Below the pieces are notes generated by a model. That model saw nothing but the letters and a program-made list of their open reading frames with translations, did not search any database and was not told the DNA's origin. Positions 42,465-51,270 of a DNA stretch of 64,000 nucleotides are shown piece after piece. Source of the DNA: Halobacillus locisalis. Lineage in GTDB: Bacteria > Bacillota > Bacilli > Bacillales > Halobacillaceae. The stretch spans positions 310,001 to 374,000 of the forward strand of contig NZ_JACEFG010000002.1 in the NCBI RefSeq assembly GCF_013694105.1, given 5' to 3'. Position 1 is the first letter of the stretch. Each line of letters begins with the position of its first letter. Made by a program: the position numbers and the translations under genes.

Positions 42465-44269
42465 TGGCGCAACGATCGAACATTCGCCGTCACCAAGGAA
42501 TCGGCACGACCCCGCCGAAAGTGGACGATATCCGTTCTACAATCAAGAGGATTTGGAGATATATGAGAGCGGAAAAGGTCCGTTTTTATACCGTTCTTGC
42601 TCTTATTTTATTAAGTTCTAGTTTATCGTTGTTAGGACCGTATCTGTTAGGTCGGACGGTCGACTTAGTGATTGAAAATCCCAGCGTCAGTGTTTTATTT
42701 ACGATGTTACTCGTGCTTTTCTTTGTGTATTTATTTCAATCCGTTTTTTTATGGTTGCAAAATTATTGGATGATCGGGATAGCTCAAAACGCGGTCTACG
42801 AAATGAGGAACCACTTGTTCTCACACCTTCAACAGCTGCCACTCCTTTTCTTCCAGGATTATCAGCAAGGGGAGCTGATGAGCCGCCTTACGAATGATAT
42901 GGAAAACGTCAGTAGGACATTGAATACCGCCATCGTCCAATTTGTCACAAGTGTCCTTACGATTACGGGAACACTTGCCATCATGATTTGGTTAAGTCCT
43001 TTACTGACACTAATGACGGTGACGATTGTTCCGGTTATGTACTTCGGGATGAGGTGGATTACGAAACGGACGGGTAGGTATTTCAAGGAACAGCAGCATC
43101 ATCTCGGTGAAGTGAACGGGTACGTCGAAGAAATGTTTTCTGGGCAGACGATCGTGTCGATGTTTTCTCGGGAAGAGCATGTGGTCAATGAATTTCAAGA
43201 GAAAAATGAAGCTTTACGAAAGTCTGGCTATTGGGCTCAAGTCTATACGGGCTTCATTCCGAAATTGATGAACATGTTAAATAACGTCAGTTTTGCCATC
43301 ATTGTAGGTGGGGGTGGTTTGCTTGCATTGAATGGATTTGTTTCCATCGGAATTATTGTGACATTCACCACCTATTCCAGGCAGTTTACTCGCCCGTTGA
43401 ATGATTTGGCCAACCAATTCAACATGATTTTATCCGCGGTGGCAGGTGCGGAACGAGTCTTTCAAATTATCGACGAGCCGGAAGAAACAAAAGATGAACA
43501 GGAAGCAGGGGAGCTTCATAAACTGACCGGTGAAGTCAAGTTCGATGGTGTCGACTTTACGTATGAAGGGGATCAGCAAACGCTTAGGGACTTGAACTTC
43601 CATGTGAAGGCAGGCGAAACCGTCGCCTTGGTTGGTCCCACGGGAGCTGGGAAGACGACCATCATTTCTCTTCTTTCGCGTTTCTATGAACCGACAGGGG
43701 GGCAAATCCTTATCGATAACTTACCGTTGTCCTCGGTCACACGTGAAAGTTTGAGGAGTCAGATGGGGGTCGTTCTTCAAGACTCGACGATGTTCCATAC
43801 GACGATTCGAGAAAATATTCGCTACGGTCGACTTGATGCCACAGATGAAGAGGTAGAACAAGCAGCGAAGGCCGCGTATGCCCATGATTTTATCCAGCAG
43901 CTACCGGAAGGCTACGGTACATGGTTAGACTCGGATGGAAAAGGCGTCAGTCACGGACAACGACAATTGTTGTCGATTGCAAGAGCAATGATTGCAAGTC
44001 CCCCGCTGCTTATTCTGGATGAAGCGACGAGTAGCATCGATACCGTGACAGAAATGAAAATTAATGATGCCCTTGCCACCCTGATGGAAGGGCGTACAAG
44101 TTTCGTGATTGCCCACCGTTTAAATACAATCCGCTCAGCTGACTTGATTCTTGTTCTACAAGACGGGAAAGTTGTTGAAAAAGGATCACATAAAGAGTTG
44201 CTTGCGGAACGAGGGTTCTATGCGGATTTGGTAAAAACCCAAATGGCAGAAAACCAAGCCCTTTCTTAA
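42464..44269 (+). CDS. ABC exporter half-transporter, subunit 2 (YfiC-like)
   Basis: 601 residues: an N-terminal extension of about 30, six helices, then the nucleotide-binding domain with Walker A GPTGAGKTT and Walker B LLILDEATSSID with the catalytic Glu. The ABC signature reads VSHGQRQ instead of LSGGQ, so the site it forms with subunit 1's Walker motifs is degenerate. The start ATG overlaps the preceding stop by one base (TAATG), so equimolar synthesis is expected. Size fits YfiC. Confidence 0.9.
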   Translation: MAQRSNIRRHQGIGTTPPKVDDIRSTIKRIWRYMRAEKVRFYTVLALILLSSSLSLLGPYLLGRTVDLVIENPSVSVLFTMLLVLFFVYLFQSVFLWLQNYWMIGIAQNAVYEMRNHLFSHLQQLPLLFFQDYQQGELMSRLTNDMENVSRTLNTAIVQFVTSVLTITGTLAIMIWLSPLLTLMTVTIVPVMYFGMRWITKRTGRYFKEQQHHLGEVNGYVEEMFSGQTIVSMFSREEHVVNEFQEKNEALRKSGYWAQVYTGFIPKLMNMLNNVSFAIIVGGGGLLALNGFVSIGIIVTFTTYSRQFTRPLNDLANQFNMILSAVAGAERVFQIIDEPEETKDEQEAGELHKLTGEVKFDGVDFTYEGDQQTLRDLNFHVKAGETVALVGPTGAGKTTIISLLSRFYEPTGGQILIDNLPLSSVTRESLRSQMGVVLQDSTMFHTTIRENIRYGRLDATDEEVEQAAKAAYAHDFIQQLPEGYGTWLDSDGKGVSHGQRQLLSIARAMIASPPLLILDEATSSIDTVTEMKINDALATLMEGRTSFVIAHRLNTIRSADLILVLQDGKVVEKGSHKELLAERGFYADLVKTQMAENQALS

Positions 44270-44328
44270 CGGAGATCAACACGCCTGATATCAAACGGAC
44301 ATACCCTAGTAAAAAAGGGGTATGGCGA

Positions 44329-45228
44329 ATGAGTAAACGTAAAAAAAATCTGCCGTCATGGATCGATGTTCCATACGCTGGCGCATCATCTCCACCGACA
44401 GTGGCCGGTGGAGTCGAGCCAGAAGCAGGAGATTGGAAAACCTATTTTATTAAGCATAGCAAGAGACACGGATTCACAAAGTTGGATGGACGTCCGATTC
44501 GTTTGGCCATTCAAGATCCGAATTCCATCGATTTCTTACAACAACTGCAAGTCGTGAAAAAGACCTTAGCCAATTTGACTGAGGAACAAAAGGATATCGC
44601 CATCTATTGGGGGAGTGGACCTCCTTCCAAACAGTGGACACCGATAGCTGATCGTCTGATTGACACTTATGAGGTGGAAGCACCACGGGCAGCAAGGATA
44701 TTGGGAGCGTTATTCAGCGGCATGAACGACGCGTTCGTTGTCGGGTGGACATTAAAGTATAAGTGGCTAGTGCCAAGACCGAACCAATTGGATAAGAACC
44801 TGGCGACGGTCATCTGTACGCCGAATCATCCATCGTACCCGTCTGGTCATGCTGTTGTTTCGGGAGCGGCCGAAGTGATTCTCAGTTATTTCTTCCCGAG
44901 TGAACGTAGAAAACTGCATGAACTGGCAGAAGAAAATGCGTTATCTAGGTTATATGCAGGAGTACACTACCCCGCGGATAACGAGCAAGGACTTCGTTTA
45001 GGACGTCAAATTGGGCGGGTCGTTGTAGAGGAGTTACAGAAGGATGAAGTGAATGGGTTTCCCCTTGACCGTCCATTCCGTTCCTATCGCGATGCAGATA
45101 TCATACTGAAAAACTATGAACAGGTCATCCCGTTCGACTATGATGAGAGATGTGACTCGCTGTTGTTAGGTGATGACGATGAATCTTCTTCGAGTAGTGA
45201 CTGGGGAAGGCCGCGATTGTTCTTCTAA
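44329..45228 (+). CDS. PAP2 / vanadium-haloperoxidase-like phosphatase
   Basis: 299 residues, no signal peptide and no membrane helices. The three phosphate-binding motifs are visible: KYKWLVPRPNQ, PSYPSGHAVVSG and SRLYAGVHYPADN. That is the acid-phosphatase/haloperoxidase set with the catalytic His in SGH. A soluble, non-membrane form of this family is most like vanadium-dependent haloperoxidases or bacterial acid phosphatases; which activity applies cannot be told. Ends in an acidic, Ser-rich tail. ATG with AAAGGGG upstream. Confidence 0.85.
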   Translation: MSKRKKNLPSWIDVPYAGASSPPTVAGGVEPEAGDWKTYFIKHSKRHGFTKLDGRPIRLAIQDPNSIDFLQQLQVVKKTLANLTEEQKDIAIYWGSGPPSKQWTPIADRLIDTYEVEAPRAARILGALFSGMNDAFVVGWTLKYKWLVPRPNQLDKNLATVICTPNHPSYPSGHAVVSGAAEVILSYFFPSERRKLHELAEENALSRLYAGVHYPADNEQGLRLGRQIGRVVVEELQKDEVNGFPLDRPFRSYRDADIILKNYEQVIPFDYDERCDSLLLGDDDESSSSSDWGRPRLFF

Positions 45229-45256
45229 AAGAGTAGCGAAATGCTGCTCTTTTTTG
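45227..45256 (+). terminator. Rho-independent terminator
   Basis: AAAAGAGTAGC / GCTGCTCTTTT stem (one G-T pair) with a 5-nt loop and T run. Confidence 0.85.
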
Positions 45257-45494
45257 TATGTATTGAAAATGGTTCCTTAGCTCTGGGAGTAAGGAAGTTT
45301 AAAGCAACCATAGAGCATATAACATCGAATTCTCAAACTCTATTTTCTCGAATATATATTCTCTTTAAGCACCTCTAAAGTACCCAATTTATACCTCTCC
45401 CTCGACTGGATAGAATTTTTTATGATTGCAAAGTACATACTTCATACCAAAGTGGTAAACTAAGGGGAGTTAAGAGAAGGTGAGGGCATAGAAT

Positions 45495-46382
45495 TTGTCT
45501 TATAATAAAAAAATGAAGTCGACCGAATACCGTGTTCAGGAGCAAGGTGAATTGCTCCTTTTTTTGTTTGAAGTTTTACCCGATACGGGGAGGAACTCTG
45601 TGAAATCCATGCTGAAGCGAGGGCAAGTGTTGGTGGATGAGCAGACGGAAACGAAGCACGACTTTCATCTTCGTGAAGGTCAAAAAGTGACGATCATCAA
45701 AAACAAAGTCGCGAAGCGCAAATCGACGTTGACTGGTCTTTCCATACTCCATGAAGACGATGATGTCATCGTTGTGGATAAAAGCTCAGGCTTGCTCTCG
45801 ATTGCGTCTCCGAAAGAGAAACAGATGACCGCTCATCGCCAATTGATGAATTATGTGAAGCAACAAAATCCGGGTAATCGTATTTTCATTGTTCACAGAT
45901 TGGACCGAGACACATCAGGGGTCATGCTTTTTGCCAAGAGTGAAGAAGTGAAAGAGAGACTGCAAAAAACGTGGAAGAAGAGCGTTGAGGAACGAACGTA
46001 TATCGCACTCGTTGAGGGGCGTCTAAAGCAACAGGAAGGTACAATCACTTCTTATTTGAAAGAAAGCAAGTCATGGAAAGTCCACTCCAGCCAAAAGCAG
46101 AATGGTGGGCAGCATGCTGTCACTCATTATCAAGTTCTAGAATCCAAAGGAAATGGGACGTTGGTTCAAGTTCAACTGGAAACGGGGAGAAAGAATCAGA
46201 TCCGTGTTCATATGCAAGACATCGGCCACCCTATTGTAGGAGATGATAAGTACGGTTCGACGGTGAACCCTATTCAACGCCTTGGTTTACATGCTCATAT
46301 CCTCGCTTTCAAACATCCGAAAACAGGGAAGTCGTTGCGATTTGAATCCCCTGTTCCGAAAGGTTTTTACAAAAAGTTTTAA
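45495..46382 (+). CDS. RluD-family 23S rRNA pseudouridine synthase
   Basis: 295 residues. An N-terminal S4-like domain is followed by the catalytic domain with HRLDRDTSGVMLFAKS (catalytic Asp), LETGRKNQIRVHMQDIGHPIVGD and LGLHAH near the end. It isomerises uridine in ribosomal or other RNA; which of the several Bacillus paralogues it is cannot be told. The TTG at 45495 is used because AAGGTGAGG lies upstream. The 239 bases before it show no gene. Confidence 0.9.
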   Translation: MSYNKKMKSTEYRVQEQGELLLFLFEVLPDTGRNSVKSMLKRGQVLVDEQTETKHDFHLREGQKVTIIKNKVAKRKSTLTGLSILHEDDDVIVVDKSSGLLSIASPKEKQMTAHRQLMNYVKQQNPGNRIFIVHRLDRDTSGVMLFAKSEEVKERLQKTWKKSVEERTYIALVEGRLKQQEGTITSYLKESKSWKVHSSQKQNGGQHAVTHYQVLESKGNGTLVQVQLETGRKNQIRVHMQDIGHPIVGDDKYGSTVNPIQRLGLHAHILAFKHPKTGKSLRFESPVPKGFYKKF

Positions 46383-46449
46383 AAAGAAGACAACTTCCCA
46401 GGGCTTGTTCGCATATACATGAAGCAAACAAGTCTTGGGAGGGATTTCA

Positions 46450-46902
46450 TTGGATGCACTTATTTTATCTGCGAAAAAGATCGGACTGATTGCGGGCGCA
46501 TTAGTCATCGCTTTTGCCGCCTACTTCATTGGTAGTTATTTCTGGCAAGGAGCTGTCCCGACATCTCTGATGAACAAAGGCGAACCTCGGGTCATCAATA
46601 TGGTGACTGGAGAGTTCAAGGCACAAACAGCGGATGGAAAAGAAATTGAAGCGTACCGGTTTGACCCAGGAACCGTTTTTGTTGAAAAAGGAGAACCTGT
46701 CCAGCTGAACATTTATGGTGTGAACGGTAAAGAACACCCTTTCTATATTGAAGGAACGGACATCAAAGGGACGGTGAAACAAGGGGAAGAGACTGTCGTA
46801 GATGCAACGTTCGATAAGGAAGGCATATATCGCATGATCTGTGAGACTCATTCAGATACATCGACAGACGGTCCGATGATTGCTTATATCGTCGTTGATT
46901 AA
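46450..46902 (+). CDS. Membrane-anchored cupredoxin-domain protein
   Basis: 150 residues from a TTG at 46450 with GGAGGG upstream; an in-frame TTG at 46435 precedes that site. One N-terminal helix (about 10-30) anchors an extracellular cupredoxin fold. Probable copper ligands are the His of GKEHPFYI, the Cys and His of MICETHSD, and a nearby Met. It could carry electrons to the ba3 or another terminal oxidase, or store copper. The pairing with a LysE exporter downstream may be accidental. Confidence 0.8.
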   Translation: MDALILSAKKIGLIAGALVIAFAAYFIGSYFWQGAVPTSLMNKGEPRVINMVTGEFKAQTADGKEIEAYRFDPGTVFVEKGEPVQLNIYGVNGKEHPFYIEGTDIKGTVKQGEETVVDATFDKEGIYRMICETHSDTSTDGPMIAYIVVD

Positions 46903-46973
46903 AGAAGAGGAAAAGGAGGGGGACGAGCTATTGTCTCTCTTTTTTGAATCGAATCTGCGAAGGGGTCGAATAG

Positions 46974-47624
46974 ATGTTAGCGATGATTGTGGGGAACATT
47001 TTTCTTGGTCTCTCGATTGCAGCTCCTGTTGGTCCGATCAATATAGAGATCATCAAAAGAGGGCTGTCATTCGGTTTTTGGCCGGCATTGTTCGTCGGAT
47101 TTGGCGGCATGTCCTCAGATCTCCTGCTTATGGGGGCCATGTTTGTTGGAATGTCAGCGGTGTTGTCGATTACATGGGTAAAAGTCCTTCTGATGTGTTT
47201 AGGTGCAGTCGTGCTTTTACATAGTGGCTGGTCGAGTCTTCGAGCACCTCAGGTTTTGGAAGATCAATCACACGATCAGCGCGGGGGAAACAGCCGCTCT
47301 TTAAGGTGGCATTCTTTCTTGAAGGGCTTTATTATAGCGGGGACGAATCCGATGAACCTTCTCTTCTGGATCAGTATCTATGGTTCGGTTCTTAGCGGAG
47401 CATTCCAAGAAGAGAATATCATGACGTCTTTTTTACTCAGTGTCCTCGTCTTTATCGGAATCGGGCTTTGGAACCTGAACTTGGCCTTCACGACGCATTT
47501 CGGGCGACTCTTAGCCTCCCCTTTCTTTTTGCGAACGGTGAATGTTGTGGCGAGTTTGGTGCTGATTGGATTCGGAGTCCGCTTTGGTTATCTAGGGGTT
47601 CGGTTGCTTGTTGGTATGCTATAG
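46974..47624 (+). CDS. LysE-family translocator
   Basis: 216 residues with about six helices. The start APVGPINIEIIKRGLSFGFW is the family signature, and GTNPMNLLFWISIY lies near the middle. Family members export amino acids or related small compounds; the substrate is unknown. ATG at 46974 with AAGGGG upstream. Followed by a terminator and then a long gene-free region. Confidence 0.88.
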   Translation: MLAMIVGNIFLGLSIAAPVGPINIEIIKRGLSFGFWPALFVGFGGMSSDLLLMGAMFVGMSAVLSITWVKVLLMCLGAVVLLHSGWSSLRAPQVLEDQSHDQRGGNSRSLRWHSFLKGFIIAGTNPMNLLFWISIYGSVLSGAFQEENIMTSFLLSVLVFIGIGLWNLNLAFTTHFGRLLASPFFLRTVNVVASLVLIGFGVRFGYLGVRLLVGML

Positions 47625-47625
47625 A

Positions 47626-47657
47626 AAAAGGCTCCGTCTAGAGGGACGGAGCCTTTA
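47626..47657. terminator. Hairpin GGCTCCGTC-type, copy 1
   Basis: AAAGGCTCCGTC / GACGGAGCCTTT perfect stem. A near copy lies at 48098-48130, so the gene-free stretch between them is bracketed by matching hairpins. T runs favour the minus strand. Confidence 0.8.
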
Positions 47658-47707
47658 ACGGTTTGTTGAGAAAGCCACTTTCGGTTCTGACAAAATGAGA
47701 AGAAACC

Positions 47708-47828
47708 GGTGGCGTGGAAACGACTCCCTTTCCGCAGGAGGCGGTGAGCTTCCTCGGACGCTTCGCGCCCTGCGGGATCTCACCCAAGCCTCAGGATCCT
47801 GCAGGAGTGTCGCCGTTTCCACGCCACC
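47708..47828. repeat. Palindromic element A (inverted copy)
   Basis: About 121 bp with terminal inverted repeats GGTGGCGTGGAAACG and CGTTTCCACGCCACC. The interior resembles elements B and D when read on the other strand (CCTCCTGCGGAAAGGGAGTCG-like words). No open frame here looks like a protein. It pairs with element B in inverted orientation. Confidence 0.75.
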
Positions 47829-47932
47829 TCAACCAAGGAAGGCTGAACCTTTAGAGATTCAATTACAATGGGGATCTTTACTGATGACAGCAGCATTTTT
47901 AGCAAGGTTCTGTTCCCGCTATTTATAGCATA

Positions 47933-48055
47933 GTGGGAGGGGAAACGGGGAGACTCCCGCGGGAGAAGGACCTAGGCGAGACCCCACAGAGAGTGTTAAC
48001 GAACGAGGAGGCTTGCCGGCTCCCCCGCAGGAAAGCGAGTCGTTTTCCATCCCAC
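47933..48055. repeat. Palindromic element B
   Basis: About 123 bp with ends GTGGGAGGGGAAACG and CGTTTTCCATCCCAC. The interior contains GAGACTCCCGCGGGAGAAGG and GACCCCACAGAGAGTG, nearly identical to element D. It faces element A across about 100 bp of AT-rich sequence. Confidence 0.75.
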
Positions 48056-48096
48056 GGCATTCTTATATGATCTAACAGAACCTTCTTCAACAGCCT

Positions 48097-48130
48097 GAAA
48101 AAGGCTCCGTCTCGAGGGGCGGAGCCTTTA
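48097..48130. terminator. Hairpin GGCTCCGTC-type, copy 2
   Basis: AAAGGCTCCGTC / GGGCGGAGCCTTT, near copy of the hairpin at 47626. It has a T run on the minus strand, so it ends the PTS transcript. Confidence 0.8.
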
Positions 48131-48141
48131 ATGTTTAGAAG

Positions 48142-49701
48142 TTAGGAAGCATTGTTTTCTTTAAGAAGACGGTTAATTTCATTTTTGTAAAGGTCCGATC
48201 GTCCACCGAATATCGCTTGGATATTTTTATCGACCTTCACGACACCTGCCGCTCCTAGTGATTTGAGGTGATCTTCATCAATCTCTCCCACATCAGATAC
48301 TTCGACGCGAAGGCGTGTAAAGCAGGCATCCACGTGTTTCAAGTTTGTTTCTCCACCAAGAGCCTCCATAATAGCAACGGCTGTTTCTTTCGTTTGGTTG
48401 GATTTGCCGCCTTTTTTATTTTTCTCGTTGAAATCTTTACGTGTGTATAATTTGTTCTCTTGACCGCCACGACCAGGGGTAGCAAGGTCCCATTTCTTGA
48501 TAGCGAACGAGAACGAGAAGTAATAAATGACAAAGAATATAGCACCAGCGACCAGATTCATCCACCAGTTGCCTGTACCGGGCAGAGCGTTGACAAGGAT
48601 GAAGTCTATCAATCCAGACCCTCCGGCCCAACCAAGATGTACATCAAGCATATACATAACGGCAAAGGACACCCCAGCCAATAGGGCGTGGAAAACGAAT
48701 AATAAAGGTGCGACGAATAAGAATGTAAATTCAATCGGTTCTGTTATACCTGTTAAGAATGCTGTACCTGCTGCGGCAATCAACATTCCCTTCACGACTG
48801 GTTGGTTTTTCTTATCTGCGCGTTTATACATAGCCAGGGCAGCACCGAGTAATCCGAACATGATGACAGGGAACTTACCAGCCATAAAGCGTCCGGCTGT
48901 TACTTCCACACCTTCTGCAATCTGAGCTAAGAAGATGTATTGATCTCCCGATACCATACTTCCGGCAACCTCGGTTGTACCACCGAGAGATGTCCAAAGG
49001 AACGGGGCATACCAGATGTGGTGTAAACCTGTTGGAATCAAGGCACGCTCCAAGAATCCGTACAAACCAATATATAACGGATTAGTTGCTCCGTTTGCGA
49101 TGACGTTTGCGACAGAGTTAATGCCCATCTGGATAGGAGGCCAGACGACCATCATAGCAAGAGCTAAGAAAATCGAGGAGAACACCATGGCAATTCCGAC
49201 AGAGCGGTCTCCTGCGAAAAAACCGAGAACTTCAGGTGGGTCGAATTCATGGAATTTATTATAAATCCAGACAGCTAGTAAACCGACAACGATACCACCA
49301 AGGACACCGGTTTCTAAGGTTGGTATCCCGAGGGCCATGCCATACTCTCCGCTTTCAGACACCATCTCAGGAGTAATGTCTAAAGCGAAAGAAATCGTCT
49401 TGTTCATAATGATGTATCCAAGTAAGGCAGCAAGGGCGGCGATGCCGGATCCTCCGGTCAAACCGATTGCGACACCAATGGCGAAGATTACTGCTAAGTT
49501 ATTGAAAATGCTGATTCCGATATCAGACATGCCGTTTCCGATCAGTTGTATAACATCGTTTTGTAAAAAGGTAAGCGAATCGGCGAGCGGCCCTGTTAAT
49601 GCGGCTCCAAATCCAAGCAGGATTCCTGCTGCGGGTAGTAGAGCGACAGGGACCATCAGCGACTTACCAAACTTTTGTAAACTCCCGAAATATTTCTTCA
49701 C
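48142..49701 (-). CDS. PTS maltose/alpha-glucoside IICB component
   Basis: 519 residues: an EIIC domain of about ten helices with GITEPIEFTFLFVAP and RALIPTGLHHIWYAPF, then a C-terminal EIIB domain from about residue 440 with DACFTRLRVEV carrying the phosphorylated Cys. No IIA domain is present here, so a shared IIA is needed. With the neighbouring 6-phospho-alpha-glucosidase it fits a maltose or alpha-glucoside system like GlvC/MalP. ATG at 49701 with AAGGAGG upstream. A cre-like site lies just before it. Confidence 0.9.
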   Translation of the reverse strand: MKKYFGSLQKFGKSLMVPVALLPAAGILLGFGAALTGPLADSLTFLQNDVIQLIGNGMSDIGISIFNNLAVIFAIGVAIGLTGGSGIAALAALLGYIIMNKTISFALDITPEMVSESGEYGMALGIPTLETGVLGGIVVGLLAVWIYNKFHEFDPPEVLGFFAGDRSVGIAMVFSSIFLALAMMVVWPPIQMGINSVANVIANGATNPLYIGLYGFLERALIPTGLHHIWYAPFLWTSLGGTTEVAGSMVSGDQYIFLAQIAEGVEVTAGRFMAGKFPVIMFGLLGAALAMYKRADKKNQPVVKGMLIAAAGTAFLTGITEPIEFTFLFVAPLLFVFHALLAGVSFAVMYMLDVHLGWAGGSGLIDFILVNALPGTGNWWMNLVAGAIFFVIYYFSFSFAIKKWDLATPGRGGQENKLYTRKDFNEKNKKGGKSNQTKETAVAIMEALGGETNLKHVDACFTRLRVEVSDVGEIDEDHLKSLGAAGVVKVDKNIQAIFGGRSDLYKNEINRLLKENNAS

Positions 49702-49719
49702 TGTATATCCTCCTTTTTA

Positions 49720-49733
49720 AGGAAACGCTTTCG
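49720..49733 (-). promoter_or_regulatory. cre-like site before the PTS gene
   Basis: AGGAAACGCTTTCG matches 11 of 14 positions of the cre core, including the central CG. It lies between the glucosidase and PTS genes, beside the PTS ribosome site. Confidence 0.5.
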
Positions 49734-49750
49734 TAATCGTTCAAGAAAAG

Positions 49751-49768
49751 CCCGGACCGAGGTCCGGG
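49751..49768 (-). terminator. Intercistronic hairpin between glucosidase and PTS genes
   Basis: CCCGGAC / GTCCGGG with CGAG loop, followed on the minus strand by CTTTTC. A partial terminator that would lower PTS relative to glucosidase transcription. Confidence 0.65.
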
Positions 49769-49777
49769 TGTGACCGG

Positions 49778-51130
49778 TTACGATTGAGTGACCAACTGCT
49801 TGTTTTTATGAAGTTCAGGCCAGAAATCTTTATTCGCTTCGATCATGTCATCAAGAATTTGGCGAGCGCGTGGAGCATCAACGACTGTGCGGTTAAGCGT
49901 GAGTGCTTGAAGCGCTTTTTCATAACTGTTCTCATAGTAGGCATCTACCACAAGCTTCTCATAGCCTAGTTGTCCTTCGATCAGGCCTTTATAGAATGTG
50001 GAGATATGCCCAACAGCGAATGGTTTTGGTCCGCGGTTCGTAATCATCGCTGGCACTTCCACCATCGCATCGTCAGGTAAGTTAGCAATCGTGCCGTTAT
50101 TTTCCACCATTACGATGAAGATGTCCCCATTGTTATACGCCATTGAAGCGGCTACACGAATCATATAGCGACCATGAATGTCTACTTCGAGTTCCACATT
50201 AGCTGTTGTGTCATCAGCTATGATTTGGTCGGCTAGCTGGTGTACGCGAGCTTCACGACCATTGATCACTTGACGAGCGCGGGTATTGGTCGGCTCTTCT
50301 TTTTCCACCATTTCTGAAGGATAGAGATAATATTGCAAGTACGTATTCGGTAAATATTCAGGGAAGTCGGTAACCATCCGCTCGACTTGTTTGAATGTCT
50401 TGATCCATGATGGATCGTTTGCGATTTCAGCGTCTTCCGGGATGAATCCGTCTTCCGTGATCGCCCTTTTTATCGTGTTCGTGTGATCGTTTCCGTCTTT
50501 GTCGAGAATCTTCGTAAACCAACCAAAGTGATTCAGACCGAAGTATTCGGGCACAAGGTCGAAAACATCTTTTCCTAGAATGCCGGCGTAGCTGACCATG
50601 ATGGCTGCAGGCATATCACAAATGTTCAAGAGCTTCTTATCTTCAGGGAACTCACGACGAAGTGCTTCCGCAACGATAGCTGCTGGGTTCGTATAGTTGA
50701 GGATCCATGCATCCGGTGAATAGTGACGGATGTCGTTGACGAGTTCGATCATATCGCCGATGGAGCGAAGTCCGTAAGCCATTCCACCAGGTCCGCACGT
50801 TTCCTGTCCGACCGCACTATATTGGAGTGGAATCTGTTCGTCTTTCTCACGCATCGCAAGACCGCCTGTACGGATTTGAACAAAAACGAAATCCGCATTC
50901 GTTAAGGCTTCTTTTTTATCCGTCGTGTATGAGAAGCTTTCCAGCTCAGGGTATTTTTCACGTAAGATGATTTCAGAAGCTTTGGCGATCTTTTCTTGAC
51001 GTTCTGAATTCGTGTCATAAAATGTGATGGATTTCAACGGAAACTGATCTTTTTCAGCGATTAAGCTCATAATCATTCCGATTGTGTACGTACTACCGCC
51101 GCCTACTACGACTAGGTTTTGCTTTTTCAT
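49778..51130 (-). CDS. 6-phospho-alpha-glucosidase (GH4)
   Basis: 450 residues from the ATG at 51130 behind GGAGGT; the frame extends upstream without a ribosome site. VVVGGGSTYT is the NAD-binding start, FVQIRTGGL and YTNPAAIVAEA the middle, and the metal Cys is in NICDMPAA. GH4 enzymes use NAD and Mn to hydrolyse 6-phosphomaltose and related sugars through an oxidation-elimination mechanism. The product of the neighbouring PTS gene is its substrate. Divergent GntR regulator upstream. Confidence 0.92.
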   Translation of the reverse strand: MKKQNLVVVGGGSTYTIGMIMSLIAEKDQFPLKSITFYDTNSERQEKIAKASEIILREKYPELESFSYTTDKKEALTNADFVFVQIRTGGLAMREKDEQIPLQYSAVGQETCGPGGMAYGLRSIGDMIELVNDIRHYSPDAWILNYTNPAAIVAEALRREFPEDKKLLNICDMPAAIMVSYAGILGKDVFDLVPEYFGLNHFGWFTKILDKDGNDHTNTIKRAITEDGFIPEDAEIANDPSWIKTFKQVERMVTDFPEYLPNTYLQYYLYPSEMVEKEEPTNTRARQVINGREARVHQLADQIIADDTTANVELEVDIHGRYMIRVAASMAYNNGDIFIVMVENNGTIANLPDDAMVEVPAMITNRGPKPFAVGHISTFYKGLIEGQLGYEKLVVDAYYENSYEKALQALTLNRTVVDAPRARQILDDMIEANKDFWPELHKNKQLVTQS

Positions 51131-51150
51131 ATTGTATGACCTCCATAAAG

Positions 51151-51214
51151 GTATTATATTTGTATTAATAATTTGTTGATACAAATATAATACATATTCA
51201 TGTAAGCGTCAACA
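51151..51214. promoter_or_regulatory. Operator palindrome and cre-like site between the glucosidase gene and its regulator
   Basis: GTATTATATTTGTAT (51151-51165) and ATACAAATATAATAC (51179-51193) form a perfect 15-bp inverted repeat with a 13-bp spacer. Its inner ends TTGTAT/ATACAA match the half-sites used by HutC-type GntR regulators. ATGTAAGCGTCAACA (51200-51214) fits the cre consensus at 14 of 15 positions. Both fit control of this region by the adjacent regulator and CcpA. Confidence 0.72.
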
Positions 51215-51270
51215 TGTTATTTTATATCTTTGTTATACTAAGACTATCGACACACACAGGAGGATGTACT

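Noticed and set aside
47695-47928. 77-codon open frame
   Set aside because: Lies over palindromic element A; no ribosome site, composition follows the repeat.
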